Source: an uncultured Eubacterium sp.
Lineage (GTDB): Bacteria > Bacillota > Clostridia > Lachnospirales > Lachnospiraceae
Assembly: GCA_910580075.1 (NCBI GenBank)
Contig: CAJTVR010000099.1
Span: 1 to 16,201, forward strand
Length of the DNA: 16,201 nt
Direction: 5' to 3'
A program made the position numbers and the translations under genes. Under the pieces are notes generated by a model. The model saw only the letters and a list, made by a program, of their open reading frames with translations. It ran no database searches and was not told the origin of the DNA. This document shows positions 1 through 7,992 of the stretch, piece by piece (position 1 is the stretch's first letter; every line of letters starts with the position of its first letter).

Positions 1-138
1 AATTAAGAATTTCTAACTGTTCTTCGGAGTCACAGAAAAAGGAAAAAGATGCTCTGCCCGGCGTCCGGATTACTCATACACAACCCAGCTCCCTCCCGCA
101 GCATACACATGAATTTCTAATTCCCAGCAAAAAAATAC

Positions 139-167
139 TTTCCTTATAAACAAAGTTGTGTTATACT
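139..167 (+). promoter_or_regulatory. Probable promoter of the SCIFF operon
   Basis: The -10 box TATACT (162-167) is preceded by TG at 159-160, giving an extended -10 element. A weak -35 (TTTCCT, 139-144) lies 17 bases upstream. Transcription would start near 174, leaving a leader of about 88 nt before scfA. The leader contains a short hairpin (GGAATCC 212-218 with GGGTTCC 222-228, 3-nt loop) just upstream of the scfA ribosome binding site. This is inferred from motif and spacing only. Confidence 0.55.
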
Positions 168-261
168 ACCACCTGAGCATGTTCAAATCATACATGCATT
201 CGGAATATGCAGGAATCCGGCGGGTTCCATACAGACATACAGTTGAAAGGAGAATTCTATT

Positions 262-405
262 ATGAAACACATTAAAACTTTAAATACCAGAAAATTGCAG
301 AATACAGTAAAAAAAGGCGGCTGCGGCGAATGCCAGACATCCTGTCAGTCGGCATGCAAGACATCCTGCACAGTTGGCAACCAGACATGTGAGCAGGCGA
401 AATAG
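262..405 (+). CDS. scfA: SCIFF (six-cysteine) ranthipeptide precursor
   Basis: This small gene encodes a 47-residue peptide, the substrate of the radical SAM enzyme encoded next to it. The N-terminal part (MKHIKTLNTRKLQ) is the conserved leader of the SCIFF family (six cysteines in about forty-five residues), a ribosomally made peptide found across Clostridia. The core has Cys21, Cys24, Cys28, Cys32, Cys36 and Cys43, with Thr/Ser residues between them as possible acceptors. In the characterised Clostridium thermocellum homologue (CteA/CteB) a thioether was reported between Cys32 and Thr37; both residues sit at those positions here. The ATG has a good ribosome binding site (AAAGGAG, 246-252, 9-nt spacer). 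The gene is followed by a hairpin and the maturase gene 235 bases on. The peptide's biological role is not settled; a signalling or redox role has been suggested for relatives. Confidence 0.95.
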   Translation: MKHIKTLNTRKLQNTVKKGGCGECQTSCQSACKTSCTVGNQTCEQAK

Positions 406-423
406 CATATGGCAGATGGAATG

Positions 424-475
424 CTCTGTCTGACCGGGGACCGTGCACTCAGGTACGGTTTCTGGCCGGACAGAG
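424..475 (+). promoter_or_regulatory. Hairpin between scfA and scfB (partial terminator or RNA stabiliser)
   Basis: CTCTGTC (424-430) pairs with GACAGAG (469-475), and an inner stem pairs ACCGT (440-444) with ACGGT (455-459). The stem is followed by only three T residues (476-478), so it is not a full intrinsic terminator. It could trim transcription into scfB or protect the 3' end of an abundant scfA message, giving more peptide than enzyme; that role is inference. A second hairpin (TGTGCG 591-596 with CGCACA 615-620) ends just before the scfB ribosome binding site. Confidence 0.6.
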
Positions 476-640
476 TTTCGGCATGTATCTGAAAATGCTT
501 TTCGTCTGGCTGTATGGCTGCGGGAATCATTTTAAGATACATGCTCTATTGCATGAGAAGAAACGGCCGTTCGCAAAGCGTGCGGTCATTTGTGCGTTAG
601 CTTAATTTTGCGCGCGCACATATTTAAGGAGGATTAATCG

Positions 641-2002
641 TTGAATCATCAGGTTCATCAGTTTAAAAATAACGGTTATAATATTGTGCTTGATACTGGC
701 AGCGGTGCGGTGCATGTGGTGGACGATATTGTCTACGATGTGCTGGAGCTGTATGAGGAATGTTCCGCCCGGGAGGCTGCTGAACGGTTAAAAGACCGCT
801 ATCCGTCTTCGGAAGTGCAGGAAGCGTATGAGGAAATTACACAGTTAAAAGATGCCGGAGAATTATTTGTGCCGGATGAATACCAGCAGTGTATTTCAGA
901 CTTTAAGGACAGAAAGACGGTTGTAAAAGCACTCTGTCTGCATATTGCACATGACTGTAATCTGGCCTGCCGTTATTGCTTTGCAGAAGAAGGGGAGTAC
1001 CATGGGCGCAGGGCCCTGATGAGTTATGAAACAGGAAGGGCTGCGCTGGATTTTCTGATCGCTAATTCCCAAAACCGCAGAAATCTGGAAGTGGATTTTT
1101 TTGGCGGGGAGCCTACGCTTAATTTACAGGTAGTCAAAGATCTGGTTCAGTATGGCAGGCAGCAGGAAAAAATTTATAATAAGAAATTCCGCTTTACATT
1201 TACGACAAACGGGGTTTTGCTGAATGATGATATTATGGAGTTTGCCAATCAGGAAATGGATAATGTCGTGCTGAGTATAGATGGAAGAAAAGAAGTAAAC
1301 GACAGAATGCGGCCGTTTCCAAAAGGGGCCGGAAGCTATGATCTGATTGTGCCAAAATTCCAGAAATTTGCGGAAAGCAGAAACCAGTCCAGATATTATG
1401 TAAGAGGAACGTTTACGCATCACAATCTGGATTTTTCAAAAGATGTCCTGCATCTGGCGGATCTGGGATTTAAACAGATTTCCATAGAGCCGGTGGTAGC
1501 TGCAGAATCGGAAGACTATGCAATACGGGAAGAAGATCTGCCACAGTTATATGAAGAATATGACATTCTGGCAAAAGAAATCATCCGGCGGACAAAAGAA
1601 GGAAACGGTTTTAATTTTTTTCATTTTATGATTGATTTAGAAGGCGGGCCGTGTGTGGCTAAACGTTTATCCGGCTGCGGATCCGGTACAGAATATCTGG
1701 CTGTTACGCCTTGGGGAGATTTATATCCATGTCATCAGTTTGTGGGGGATGACAGGTTTTTGATGGGCAATGTGTCCGAAGGGGTTCATAATACGGATAT
1801 CCGGAAGATGTTTCAGGGATGCAATGTGTATGCAAAAGAAAAGTGCAGAAACTGTTTTGCAAGATTTTACTGCAGCGGCGGATGCGCGGCGAATTCTTAT
1901 TATTTTCACGGGGATATTCTGGATACGTATGAGATTGGCTGTGCGCTTCAAAGGAAACGGGTGGAGTGCGCAATTATGATAAAAGCTGCACTGGCAGAAT
2001 AA
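641..2002 (+). CDS. scfB: SCIFF radical SAM maturase (SPASM domain, thioether-forming)
   Basis: This 453-residue enzyme uses S-adenosylmethionine and a [4Fe-4S] cluster to form sulfur-to-carbon (Cys-Thr) thioether crosslinks in the ScfA peptide. Residues 1-95 resemble the PqqD-like peptide-recognition domain of this family. The radical SAM CX3CX2C motif is Cys106, Cys110, Cys113. The C-terminal SPASM region is complete: Cys346-X12-Gly-X4-Cys364, Cys394, then Cys402/Cys405/Cys411/Cys415 in CX2CX5CX3C spacing, and Cys434, so two auxiliary clusters are expected. Length matches the family (about 450). The start is TTG, chosen because a near-perfect ribosome binding site (TAAGGAGG, 625-632) lies 8 nt upstream and the sequence from there matches the family N-terminus. 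Location next to scfA and secDF is the classic arrangement. Confidence 0.96.
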   Translation: MNHQVHQFKNNGYNIVLDTGSGAVHVVDDIVYDVLELYEECSAREAAERLKDRYPSSEVQEAYEEITQLKDAGELFVPDEYQQCISDFKDRKTVVKALCLHIAHDCNLACRYCFAEEGEYHGRRALMSYETGRAALDFLIANSQNRRNLEVDFFGGEPTLNLQVVKDLVQYGRQQEKIYNKKFRFTFTTNGVLLNDDIMEFANQEMDNVVLSIDGRKEVNDRMRPFPKGAGSYDLIVPKFQKFAESRNQSRYYVRGTFTHHNLDFSKDVLHLADLGFKQISIEPVVAAESEDYAIREEDLPQLYEEYDILAKEIIRRTKEGNGFNFFHFMIDLEGGPCVAKRLSGCGSGTEYLAVTPWGDLYPCHQFVGDDRFLMGNVSEGVHNTDIRKMFQGCNVYAKEKCRNCFARFYCSGGCAANSYYFHGDILDTYEIGCALQRKRVECAIMIKAALAE

Positions 2003-2009
2003 TACATGA

Positions 2010-2048
2010 GGCTGCCGCAGCCGGTACAGCAAAATTTTTTATGCGGCA
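2010..2048 (+). other. Competing hairpins between scfB and secDF
   Basis: Two mutually exclusive stems can form: GGCTGC (2010-2015) with GCAGCC (2017-2022), or TGCCGCA (2013-2019) with TGCGGCA (2042-2048). A run of six T (2035-2040) lies inside the second loop, 12 nt after the first stem. This could be a weak attenuator or just a spacer; the T run is too distant for a standard terminator. Confidence 0.3.
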
Positions 2049-2099
2049 TCCCCGGTAAAGCCGGCGCAGTATTTATTTAAGGAAAGGATAGAAACAGCG

Positions 2100-4277
2100 A
2101 TGAAAAAAGGAAAAGGCATTACGATACTCTGCATTGTCATGGTCTGTATACTGAGTCTTGGATATTATGCATCTATTATCCTGTCTTCCACAGGACGGGG
2201 TGAAAATCAGAATATTATCTTAGGTCTGGACCTGGCTGGCGGTGTCAGCATCACATATCAGATTGTAGATGAAGATGCGACTGCCGAGGAAATCAGCGAT
2301 ACAGTCTACAAGCTGCAGAGGCGTGTGGAGGAGTACAGTACAGAAGCAACGGTAGCAAGGGAAGGCAATGACCGGATTACGGTTGCGATTCCAGGTGTTA
2401 CGGATGCGAATGATATTTTAGAAGACCTGGGCACACCGGGATCTCTGGAATTCAGGGATCCGGAAGGCAATGTGGTGCTTACAGGTGATGATGTAGAGAC
2501 AGCAGCTGCCAGATATGTAACAGAAAGCGGCGTAAACAAAGCTATTGTAGAGCTGCAGTTTACAGATGAAGCAGCAGAGGTTTTTGCAGATCTGACCGGG
2601 GAAAATATCGGTAAAAATATGCCGATTGTATACGACGGAGAGACAATCAGCAATCCAAGTGTAAAAGAACAGATCAGCGGAGGCACGGCGTCTATTGAAG
2701 GCATGGAGTCGTTCCAGGCAGCAGAGACGCTTGCATCCCAGATACGTATCGGTTCTTTATCTTTAGAGCTGGAAGAGCTGTCGTCCCAGGTGGTAGGCGC
2801 ATCTTTGGGAGAAGAAGCGATTTCTACAGCACTGACAGCAGCAGCCATCGGGCTTGCACTGATTATTGTATTTCTGATTGCATTTTACTGGGTTGCAGGC
2901 GTAGCCACTTCGCTCGGACTGCTGATTTATTCGACCGCAGTCGTGGCAGTCATCTATCTGTTTGAGATTACGCTGACACTGCCGGGTATTGCAGGTATTA
3001 TACTCGGTATCGGTATGGCTGTGGATGCAAATGTGGTTATTAATGCACGTATTAAAGAAGAGCTTGCGCTTGGCAAATCTACAGCTGCCGCAATGAAGAC
3101 AGGCTATCAGAAGGCACTTTCTGCCATTGTGGACGGAAATGTGACAACCCTGATTGCAGCTGCTGTGCTGGCGATGAAAGGTTCCGGTACAGTCAAAGGA
3201 TTTGCTTATACACTGGCCATCGGTATTATTTTATCGATGATCACAGCACTTGTTGTAACACGTTATACCATGTATGCAATTCATGCGATTGGATTTAAAG
3301 ATGTCAAATATTATGGTATAGCCAAAGAACGCAAAGTGGTTGATTTTCTTTCCAAACGGTATGTATTTTTCATTATTTCAGTAGTGATCATTGCAGCCGG
3401 GTTTATAGGAGAGGCTGTCAATGCAGCCGGCGGAAAAGGTGCGTTTAATTACAGTCTGGAATTTGTAGGAGGTACTTCTACAACGGTTGACCTTGGCAAG
3501 GATTATGAACTGGCAGAAATCGATTCTGACATTGTGCCGCTGATTAATGATGCACTGGGAACAGCAGAAGTCCAGGTACAGAAAATTGCAGATACAACGC
3601 AGGTGATTTTTAAAACCCGCAACCTTGAACTTTCTGAGCGTGAAACATTTGCACAGATTTTTAAAGACAATTATTCTGTCGAAACAGATGCGATTTCTTA
3701 TCAGAATGTCAGCGAAACAATCAGTAAGGAAATGACCGCAGATGCAGTCTGGGCAGTTATTATTGCAGTAATCCTGATGCTTATTTACATCTGGTTCCGG
3801 TTTGATGATTTCAGGTTCGCATCCAGTGCAATTATTGCGCTGCTGCATGATATTCTGGTCGTGCTGACCTGTTATTCGCTCGTGCGGATTTCTGTAGGTT
3901 CGACATTTATCGCGGTAATGCTGACGATACTCGGCTATTCGATTAACGATACGATTGTTACCTTTGACCGTATCCGTGAAAACATGAAGTCCAGGGTAAA
4001 AGTAACACAGTCCGAACTGGCTGAGATAGCCAATAAGAGTATTACGCAGACGCTGTCACGATCCATTAATACGTCTGTGACAACATTTGTTATGGTGCTG
4101 CTTTTGTATATTCTGGGGGTAGCGTCGATTAAAGAATTTGCGCTTCCTCTGATGATTGGTGTTATCAGCGGTACGTATTCTTCGATTTGTATTGCTACGG
4201 AGCTCTGGTTTGAGATGAAGATCCGCCAGAAGTCTTCTGCCAAAACGAAAAAGGCAAAGACAAAGAAAATGGCCTGA
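2100..4277 (+). CDS. secDF: Fused protein translocase subunit SecDF
   Basis: This 725-residue inner membrane protein joins SecD and SecF in one chain. It uses the ion gradient to drive late steps of protein export through SecYEG. The first membrane segment is about residues 7-29, followed by the SecD motif LGLDLAGG (41-48). The extracellular domain runs to about 240. A membrane bundle follows, containing the SecD motif with VDANVVINARIKEEL near residue 310. The SecF half starts near residue 420 with its own first helix, then FVGGTST (about 455), and the SecF motif YSINDTIVTFDRIREN near 615-630. The tail is Lys-rich. The start ATG follows GGAAAGGA (2081-2088). The gene lies 97 bases after scfB, probably in the same operon. 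secDF beside SCIFF genes is a recurrent arrangement in Clostridia, but whether SecDF handles the peptide is unknown. Confidence 0.96.
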   Translation: MKKGKGITILCIVMVCILSLGYYASIILSSTGRGENQNIILGLDLAGGVSITYQIVDEDATAEEISDTVYKLQRRVEEYSTEATVAREGNDRITVAIPGVTDANDILEDLGTPGSLEFRDPEGNVVLTGDDVETAAARYVTESGVNKAIVELQFTDEAAEVFADLTGENIGKNMPIVYDGETISNPSVKEQISGGTASIEGMESFQAAETLASQIRIGSLSLELEELSSQVVGASLGEEAISTALTAAAIGLALIIVFLIAFYWVAGVATSLGLLIYSTAVVAVIYLFEITLTLPGIAGIILGIGMAVDANVVINARIKEELALGKSTAAAMKTGYQKALSAIVDGNVTTLIAAAVLAMKGSGTVKGFAYTLAIGIILSMITALVVTRYTMYAIHAIGFKDVKYYGIAKERKVVDFLSKRYVFFIISVVIIAAGFIGEAVNAAGGKGAFNYSLEFVGGTSTTVDLGKDYELAEIDSDIVPLINDALGTAEVQVQKIADTTQVIFKTRNLELSERETFAQIFKDNYSVETDAISYQNVSETISKEMTADAVWAVIIAVILMLIYIWFRFDDFRFASSAIIALLHDILVVLTCYSLVRISVGSTFIAVMLTILGYSINDTIVTFDRIRENMKSRVKVTQSELAEIANKSITQTLSRSINTSVTTFVMVLLLYILGVASIKEFALPLMIGVISGTYSSICIATELWFEMKIRQKSSAKTKKAKTKKMA

Positions 4278-4386
4278 TTCGTTCTGACCGGGCACAAAAA
4301 TAAATAAAGAAAACGGCTTCCGGTTTTATGGGCATGTGCAAAAGGACCGAAGAAGCCGGAAATGGTTTTAGATCTAAAATGATGGG

Positions 4387-4424
4387 ACGGGCTGCCACAC
4401 TGCTTTGTGTGACGGCCCGTTTTT
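4387..4424 (+). terminator. Intrinsic terminator after secDF
   Basis: ACGGGC (4387-4392) pairs with GCCCGT (4415-4420), and the inner CACA pairs with TGTG around a TGCTTT loop. It is followed by a T run (4420-4424). An outer TGGGAC/GTCCCA pairing (4384-4389, 4429-4434) may add to the fold. A second, imperfect hairpin lies upstream (CGGCTTC 4314-4320 with GAAGCCG 4352-4358). Together they separate the SCIFF/secDF operon from the next. Confidence 0.85.
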
Positions 4425-4479
4425 GACGGTCCCATTTATAAAAATTCAAAGAAAATCCCGTCCCTGTCCACCTTGCATC

Positions 4480-4508
4480 TTGAAATTGCCTCTCTGCTGT
4501 GGCATAAT
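4480..4508 (+). promoter_or_regulatory. Probable sigma-A-type promoter of the thioesterase/polA operon
   Basis: TTGAAA (4480-4485) and CATAAT (4503-4508) are separated by exactly 17 bases, just downstream of the secDF terminator and about 120 bases upstream of the next gene. This is a close match to the consensus -35/-10 pair; activity is inferred. Confidence 0.65.
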
Positions 4509-4630
4509 AATTAGTACGGACAAAAATACCGTGCGCTGTATTTGAAGAAATTCAGCAGCACGCAGAGAATAAATAGAAAAAAACATAAGACAAGCATAAA
4601 AGTCAGAAAACGATACAGGAAGGTGATTAC

Positions 4631-5116
4631 ATGTCAGTAAAGGATACAAGAATTAAACCGTACACAGGAGAAAAAATCAAAATCCGCCCATATGAGCATG
4701 TGGCACAGTACTATGAAACTGATCAGATGGGAATTATCCACCACTCAAATTTTATCAAATGGATGGAAGAAGCCAGAATGAACCTGATGGACCAGATGGG
4801 CTTCAGCTATAAGGCAATGGAAGAAATGGAAATTATCAGTCCGGTGCTTTCTGTAAAATGTGAATATAAGAGTATGGTACACTTCCGTGATACTGTTGTG
4901 ATTGAAGCACGCATGATTGATTATAACAGTGTAAAGATGAAAGTAGTTTACCGCATGACAGATAAAGAAACCGGGGATCTTCGGGCGCTGGCAGAAAGCG
5001 AACACTGTTTCCTGAGCAACAGCGGCAAGCCGATTTCCTTAAAACGTTCTTATCCGGAAATCGATACAAAGTTTTTTACTCTATATGATGAAGACGGGGA
5101 AGAGATTAAAGAGTAA
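4631..5116 (+). CDS. Acyl-CoA thioesterase, hotdog (4HBT/YbgC-like) family
   Basis: This 161-residue cytoplasmic protein has the hotdog-fold 4-hydroxybenzoyl-CoA thioesterase pattern. The segment near residues 27-49 contains YYETDQMGIIHHSNF, with Asp31 (the catalytic position in YbgC-type enzymes), Gly34, His37/His38 and the following WMEEAR helix. Such enzymes hydrolyse acyl-CoA or acyl-ACP thioesters; the substrate cannot be read from the sequence. The start ATG has a good ribosome binding site (AGGAAGGTG, 4617-4625). It is the first gene of a run leading to polA, with 92 bases between its stop and the polA start. The pairing with polA does not by itself suggest a shared pathway. Confidence 0.88.
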   Translation: MSVKDTRIKPYTGEKIKIRPYEHVAQYYETDQMGIIHHSNFIKWMEEARMNLMDQMGFSYKAMEEMEIISPVLSVKCEYKSMVHFRDTVVIEARMIDYNSVKMKVVYRMTDKETGDLRALAESEHCFLSNSGKPISLKRSYPEIDTKFFTLYDEDGEEIKE

Positions 5117-5118
5117 TG

Positions 5119-5184
5119 CAGGGGGCCAAAATGCCCTGAACCAGGAAAAGGGTATCTGAAAAGATATCTGTAATGATATTTACA
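5119..5184 (+). other. Cluster of three small hairpins before polA
   Basis: Three adjacent stems fit the spacer: CAGGG (5119-5123) with CCCTG (5134-5138); GGTATCT (5151-5157) with AGATATC (5162-5168) closing on a GAAA tetraloop; and TGTAA (5169-5173) with TTACA (5180-5184). None is followed by a T run, so these are not terminators. They may affect RNA processing or be incidental. Confidence 0.3.
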
Positions 5185-5208
5185 ATGGCAGCAATAAAGG
5201 AGTTATCC

Positions 5209-7875
5209 ATGAGCGAAAAGCTGGTATTAATCGACGGGCACAGCATACTGAACAGAGCTTTTTTCGGCATTCCGGATCTGTCGAATTCTGAGGGACTGCA
5301 CACCAATGCAGTCTATGGATTTTTAAATATTTTATTTCGGATTTTAGAGGAAGAGCAGCCGGATTATCTGACGGTTGCCTTTGATGTGAGTGCACCGACA
5401 TTCCGCCATGAAATGTATGCGGAATATAAAGGAACAAGAAAACCAATGGCACCGGAACTGCGCGAACAGGTTCCGGTTATGAAAGAAATGCTGAAAGCCA
5501 TGGGCGTTACAATTGTGGAAAAGGCAGGTTATGAAGCGGACGATCTTTTGGGTACGATTGCAAAACGCTGTGAAGACGCAGGGCTTTTGGTGTCTGTTGT
5601 TTCGGGAGACCGGGATCTTTTGCAGCTTGCTTCAGAACATATCAAAATCAGAATTCCAAAGACGAAAAAAACCGGAACGGAAGTAGAAGACTATAATGCC
5701 GCACAGGTAATGGAAAAATACGGTGTGACGCCGGCTGAGTTTATCGATGTCAAAGCGCTGATGGGTGATTCTTCGGACAATGTGCCGGGCGTGCCGGGAA
5801 TCGGCGAGAAGACAGCCGTTAAAATAATCAGCCAGTATGGAAGTATCGAAAATGCATATGCCCGTATTGATGAAATGTCCAAATCAAAGGTCCGGGAATC
5901 TTTCCGGGAAAATTATGAAAAAGCGCAGTTTTCGAAAAAACTGGTCACGATAGATATCCATGCCGATATTGAATATGACCTTGCAGATGCCAGACTGGGC
6001 AGTCTGTATACACAGGAAGCCTATGAAATCTGCAGGAGGCTGGAATTTAAAAATATGCTCTCGAAGTTTCAGAGGCAGACGCAGACAGAAGATCAAAGCC
6101 ATGCGGCAGAGCGTTTTAAGCTGGTGACAGATGCCGCAGAGGCAGAAAAAATACTTGACAGGATAAAAAAATCAGAAAAATCGGCAGTGCAGCTGGCAGA
6201 AGACAGAGGAAATTTATACGGGCTTGCAGCAGCACTTTCTGAAGAGGAAATCTATTTTATACCATGCAGTCCAAATCAGGATACAGACGGGCAGCAGCTG
6301 GCGGCGTCTGATCTGCTGCATCATTTTGAACAGATCCTCTCCAGCGGGAACCGTGTGGCTTCGTTTGATATCAAACAGGCCTTAAAACGCGTTCATATTG
6401 CGCCGCAAAAGCAGCTGTTTGATGTTATGATCGCAGCATATCTGTTAAATCCGCTCAGGAATGAATATCCTTATGAAGATATCGCGAAAGACTATCTCGG
6501 GCAGATGTATCCGTCCAAAAGCGGTTTGATTGGAAAAACATCTTATGAAGAAGCCATGCGCGGGCAGCCTGAAGCGTTTTTAGCAGCAGTCTGCTATCCG
6601 GCTTTTACGGCGTACCAGGCAATGGATATCCTGGTGCAGCAGTTAGAAAAAGAAGGAATGCGCAGTCTGTTTGATACAATTGAAATGCCGCTTGTATACA
6701 CGCTTTCTGATATGGAAAAAGAAGGCATACGCATTGTGGCAGAAGAATTAGAAGCATATGGCGGAAAGCTGCAGGAGCGTATCGAAGAGCTCGAACAGCT
6801 GATTTATGAAGGAGCCGGGGAGACATTTAATATTAATTCTCCAAAACAGCTGGGCGTTATTTTGTTCGAAAAGCTGAAAATGCCTTATGGAAAGAAGACG
6901 AAAACCGGTTATTCTACCGCGGCAGATGTACTGGACAAGCTCGCTCCGGAGTATCCGTTTGTAGCACAGATTCTGGAATACCGCCAGCTGGCCAAGTTAA
7001 AATCCACTTATGCGGACGGGCTTGCGGCATTTATCGGGCCGGACAGCAGGATTCATACGACGTTTAACCAGACGATTACGGCAACCGGGCGGTTAAGCAG
7101 CGCAGAACCGAATCTGCAGAATATCCCGATACGGATGGAGCTTGGACGGCTGATTCGAAAGGTATTTCTGCCAAAGGAAGGATATATTTTTCTGGATGCC
7201 GATTATTCCCAGATTGAGCTGCGTGTGCTGGCGCATATGTCTGCGGATGAAAATCTGATTCAGGCTTATAAAGAAGCACAGGATATCCACCGGATGACAG
7301 CATCCCAGGTGTTCCATATCCCGTTTGATGAAGTGACAGATTTGCAGCGCAGGAATGCAAAGGCTGTGAATTTTGGAATTGTATATGGAATCAGTTCGTT
7401 TGGATTAAGCCAGGACTTAAGCATATCCAAAAAGGAAGCTCAGGATTATATCGAGCAGTATTTTAAAACTTATCCGGGAGTCAGGGCATTTCTGGATAAA
7501 ATGGTTACGGATGCAAAGGAAACCGGAAAAGTAGTGTCCATGTTTGGAAGGATACGTCCGGTTCCGGAATTAAAATCCAGCAATTTCATGCAGCGCTCGT
7601 TCGGGGAACGCGTAGCGATGAATTCGCCAATCCAGGGTACGGCGGCGGATATTATTAAAATTGCGATGAACCGTGTGCATGACAGGCTTTTGGCAGAAGG
7701 GTTAAAGTCCCGGCTGATTTTGCAGGTGCATGATGAACTGCTTGTAGAAACTGCCTGTGACGAGAAGGAGCAGGTTTCCAAAATTCTGGAAGAAGAGATG
7801 CATCATGCTGCAGATCTTGCGGTTGCGCTGGAAATTGATATGCATGCCGGTACGAACTGGTATGAGGCTAAGTAA
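5209..7875 (+). CDS. polA: DNA polymerase I (5' nuclease active, 3'-5' exonuclease site decayed)
   Basis: This 888-residue polymerase fills gaps and removes RNA primers in repair and lagging-strand synthesis. The N-terminal 5'-3' exonuclease (about 1-300) keeps its acidic motifs, including GYEADDLLG, SGDRDLLQL and GDSSDNVPGVPGIGEK. The middle domain (about 305-490) aligns with the proofreading fold, but the DxE metal-binding motif of E. coli Pol I (Asp355/Glu357) is replaced by the Gln and Ala of VQLAEDRG. The second site also appears lost, so proofreading is probably absent, as in Bacillus-type enzymes. The polymerase domain is intact: motif A LDADYSQIELR near 661, motif B around 713-728 (RRNAKAVNFGIVYG), motif C QVHDELLVE near 838. 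I chose the ATG at 5209 because AAAGGAG (5196-5202) precedes it and MSEKLVLIDG matches the family N-terminus; an in-frame ATG at 5173 lacks such a site. Confidence 0.97.
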   Translation: MSEKLVLIDGHSILNRAFFGIPDLSNSEGLHTNAVYGFLNILFRILEEEQPDYLTVAFDVSAPTFRHEMYAEYKGTRKPMAPELREQVPVMKEMLKAMGVTIVEKAGYEADDLLGTIAKRCEDAGLLVSVVSGDRDLLQLASEHIKIRIPKTKKTGTEVEDYNAAQVMEKYGVTPAEFIDVKALMGDSSDNVPGVPGIGEKTAVKIISQYGSIENAYARIDEMSKSKVRESFRENYEKAQFSKKLVTIDIHADIEYDLADARLGSLYTQEAYEICRRLEFKNMLSKFQRQTQTEDQSHAAERFKLVTDAAEAEKILDRIKKSEKSAVQLAEDRGNLYGLAAALSEEEIYFIPCSPNQDTDGQQLAASDLLHHFEQILSSGNRVASFDIKQALKRVHIAPQKQLFDVMIAAYLLNPLRNEYPYEDIAKDYLGQMYPSKSGLIGKTSYEEAMRGQPEAFLAAVCYPAFTAYQAMDILVQQLEKEGMRSLFDTIEMPLVYTLSDMEKEGIRIVAEELEAYGGKLQERIEELEQLIYEGAGETFNINSPKQLGVILFEKLKMPYGKKTKTGYSTAADVLDKLAPEYPFVAQILEYRQLAKLKSTYADGLAAFIGPDSRIHTTFNQTITATGRLSSAEPNLQNIPIRMELGRLIRKVFLPKEGYIFLDADYSQIELRVLAHMSADENLIQAYKEAQDIHRMTASQVFHIPFDEVTDLQRRNAKAVNFGIVYGISSFGLSQDLSISKKEAQDYIEQYFKTYPGVRAFLDKMVTDAKETGKVVSMFGRIRPVPELKSSNFMQRSFGERVAMNSPIQGTAADIIKIAMNRVHDRLLAEGLKSRLILQVHDELLVETACDEKEQVSKILEEEMHHAADLAVALEIDMHAGTNWYEAK

Positions 7876-7992
7876 TAAATAATCAGGCCGGTGCAGGACA
7901 GGCATCCGGCTGTTATGGGAGACAGCGCCAGTGAAATGTTCTGGCTGCTGCCGCCCATGGATAAACGGCATACTGCCAGAAGGGTGAACGGA

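Noticed and set aside
3..149. Open + strand frame from the window edge to about 149
   Set aside because: The 48 codons read as an odd Ser/Pro/Lys/His mix with no recognisable protein character and no start in view; it overlaps the scfA promoter region.
88..165. Minus-strand frame ending in IHVYAAGGSWVVYE with a stop near 86-88
   Set aside because: It reads protein-like but is only about 25 codons long, has no ATG and a TAG just upstream, and overlaps the promoter; chance is the simpler explanation.
5173..5208. Upstream ATG for polA adding 12 residues
   Set aside because: It lacks a ribosome binding site and the extra residues overlap the hairpin and SD region; the ATG at 5209 matches the family start.
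7891..7992. N-terminal extension of CoaE from an ATG at 7891
   Set aside because: The 34 added residues do not resemble CoaE, which normally begins right at the MKFIGITGG-type strand, and the SD at 7980-7987 supports 7993.
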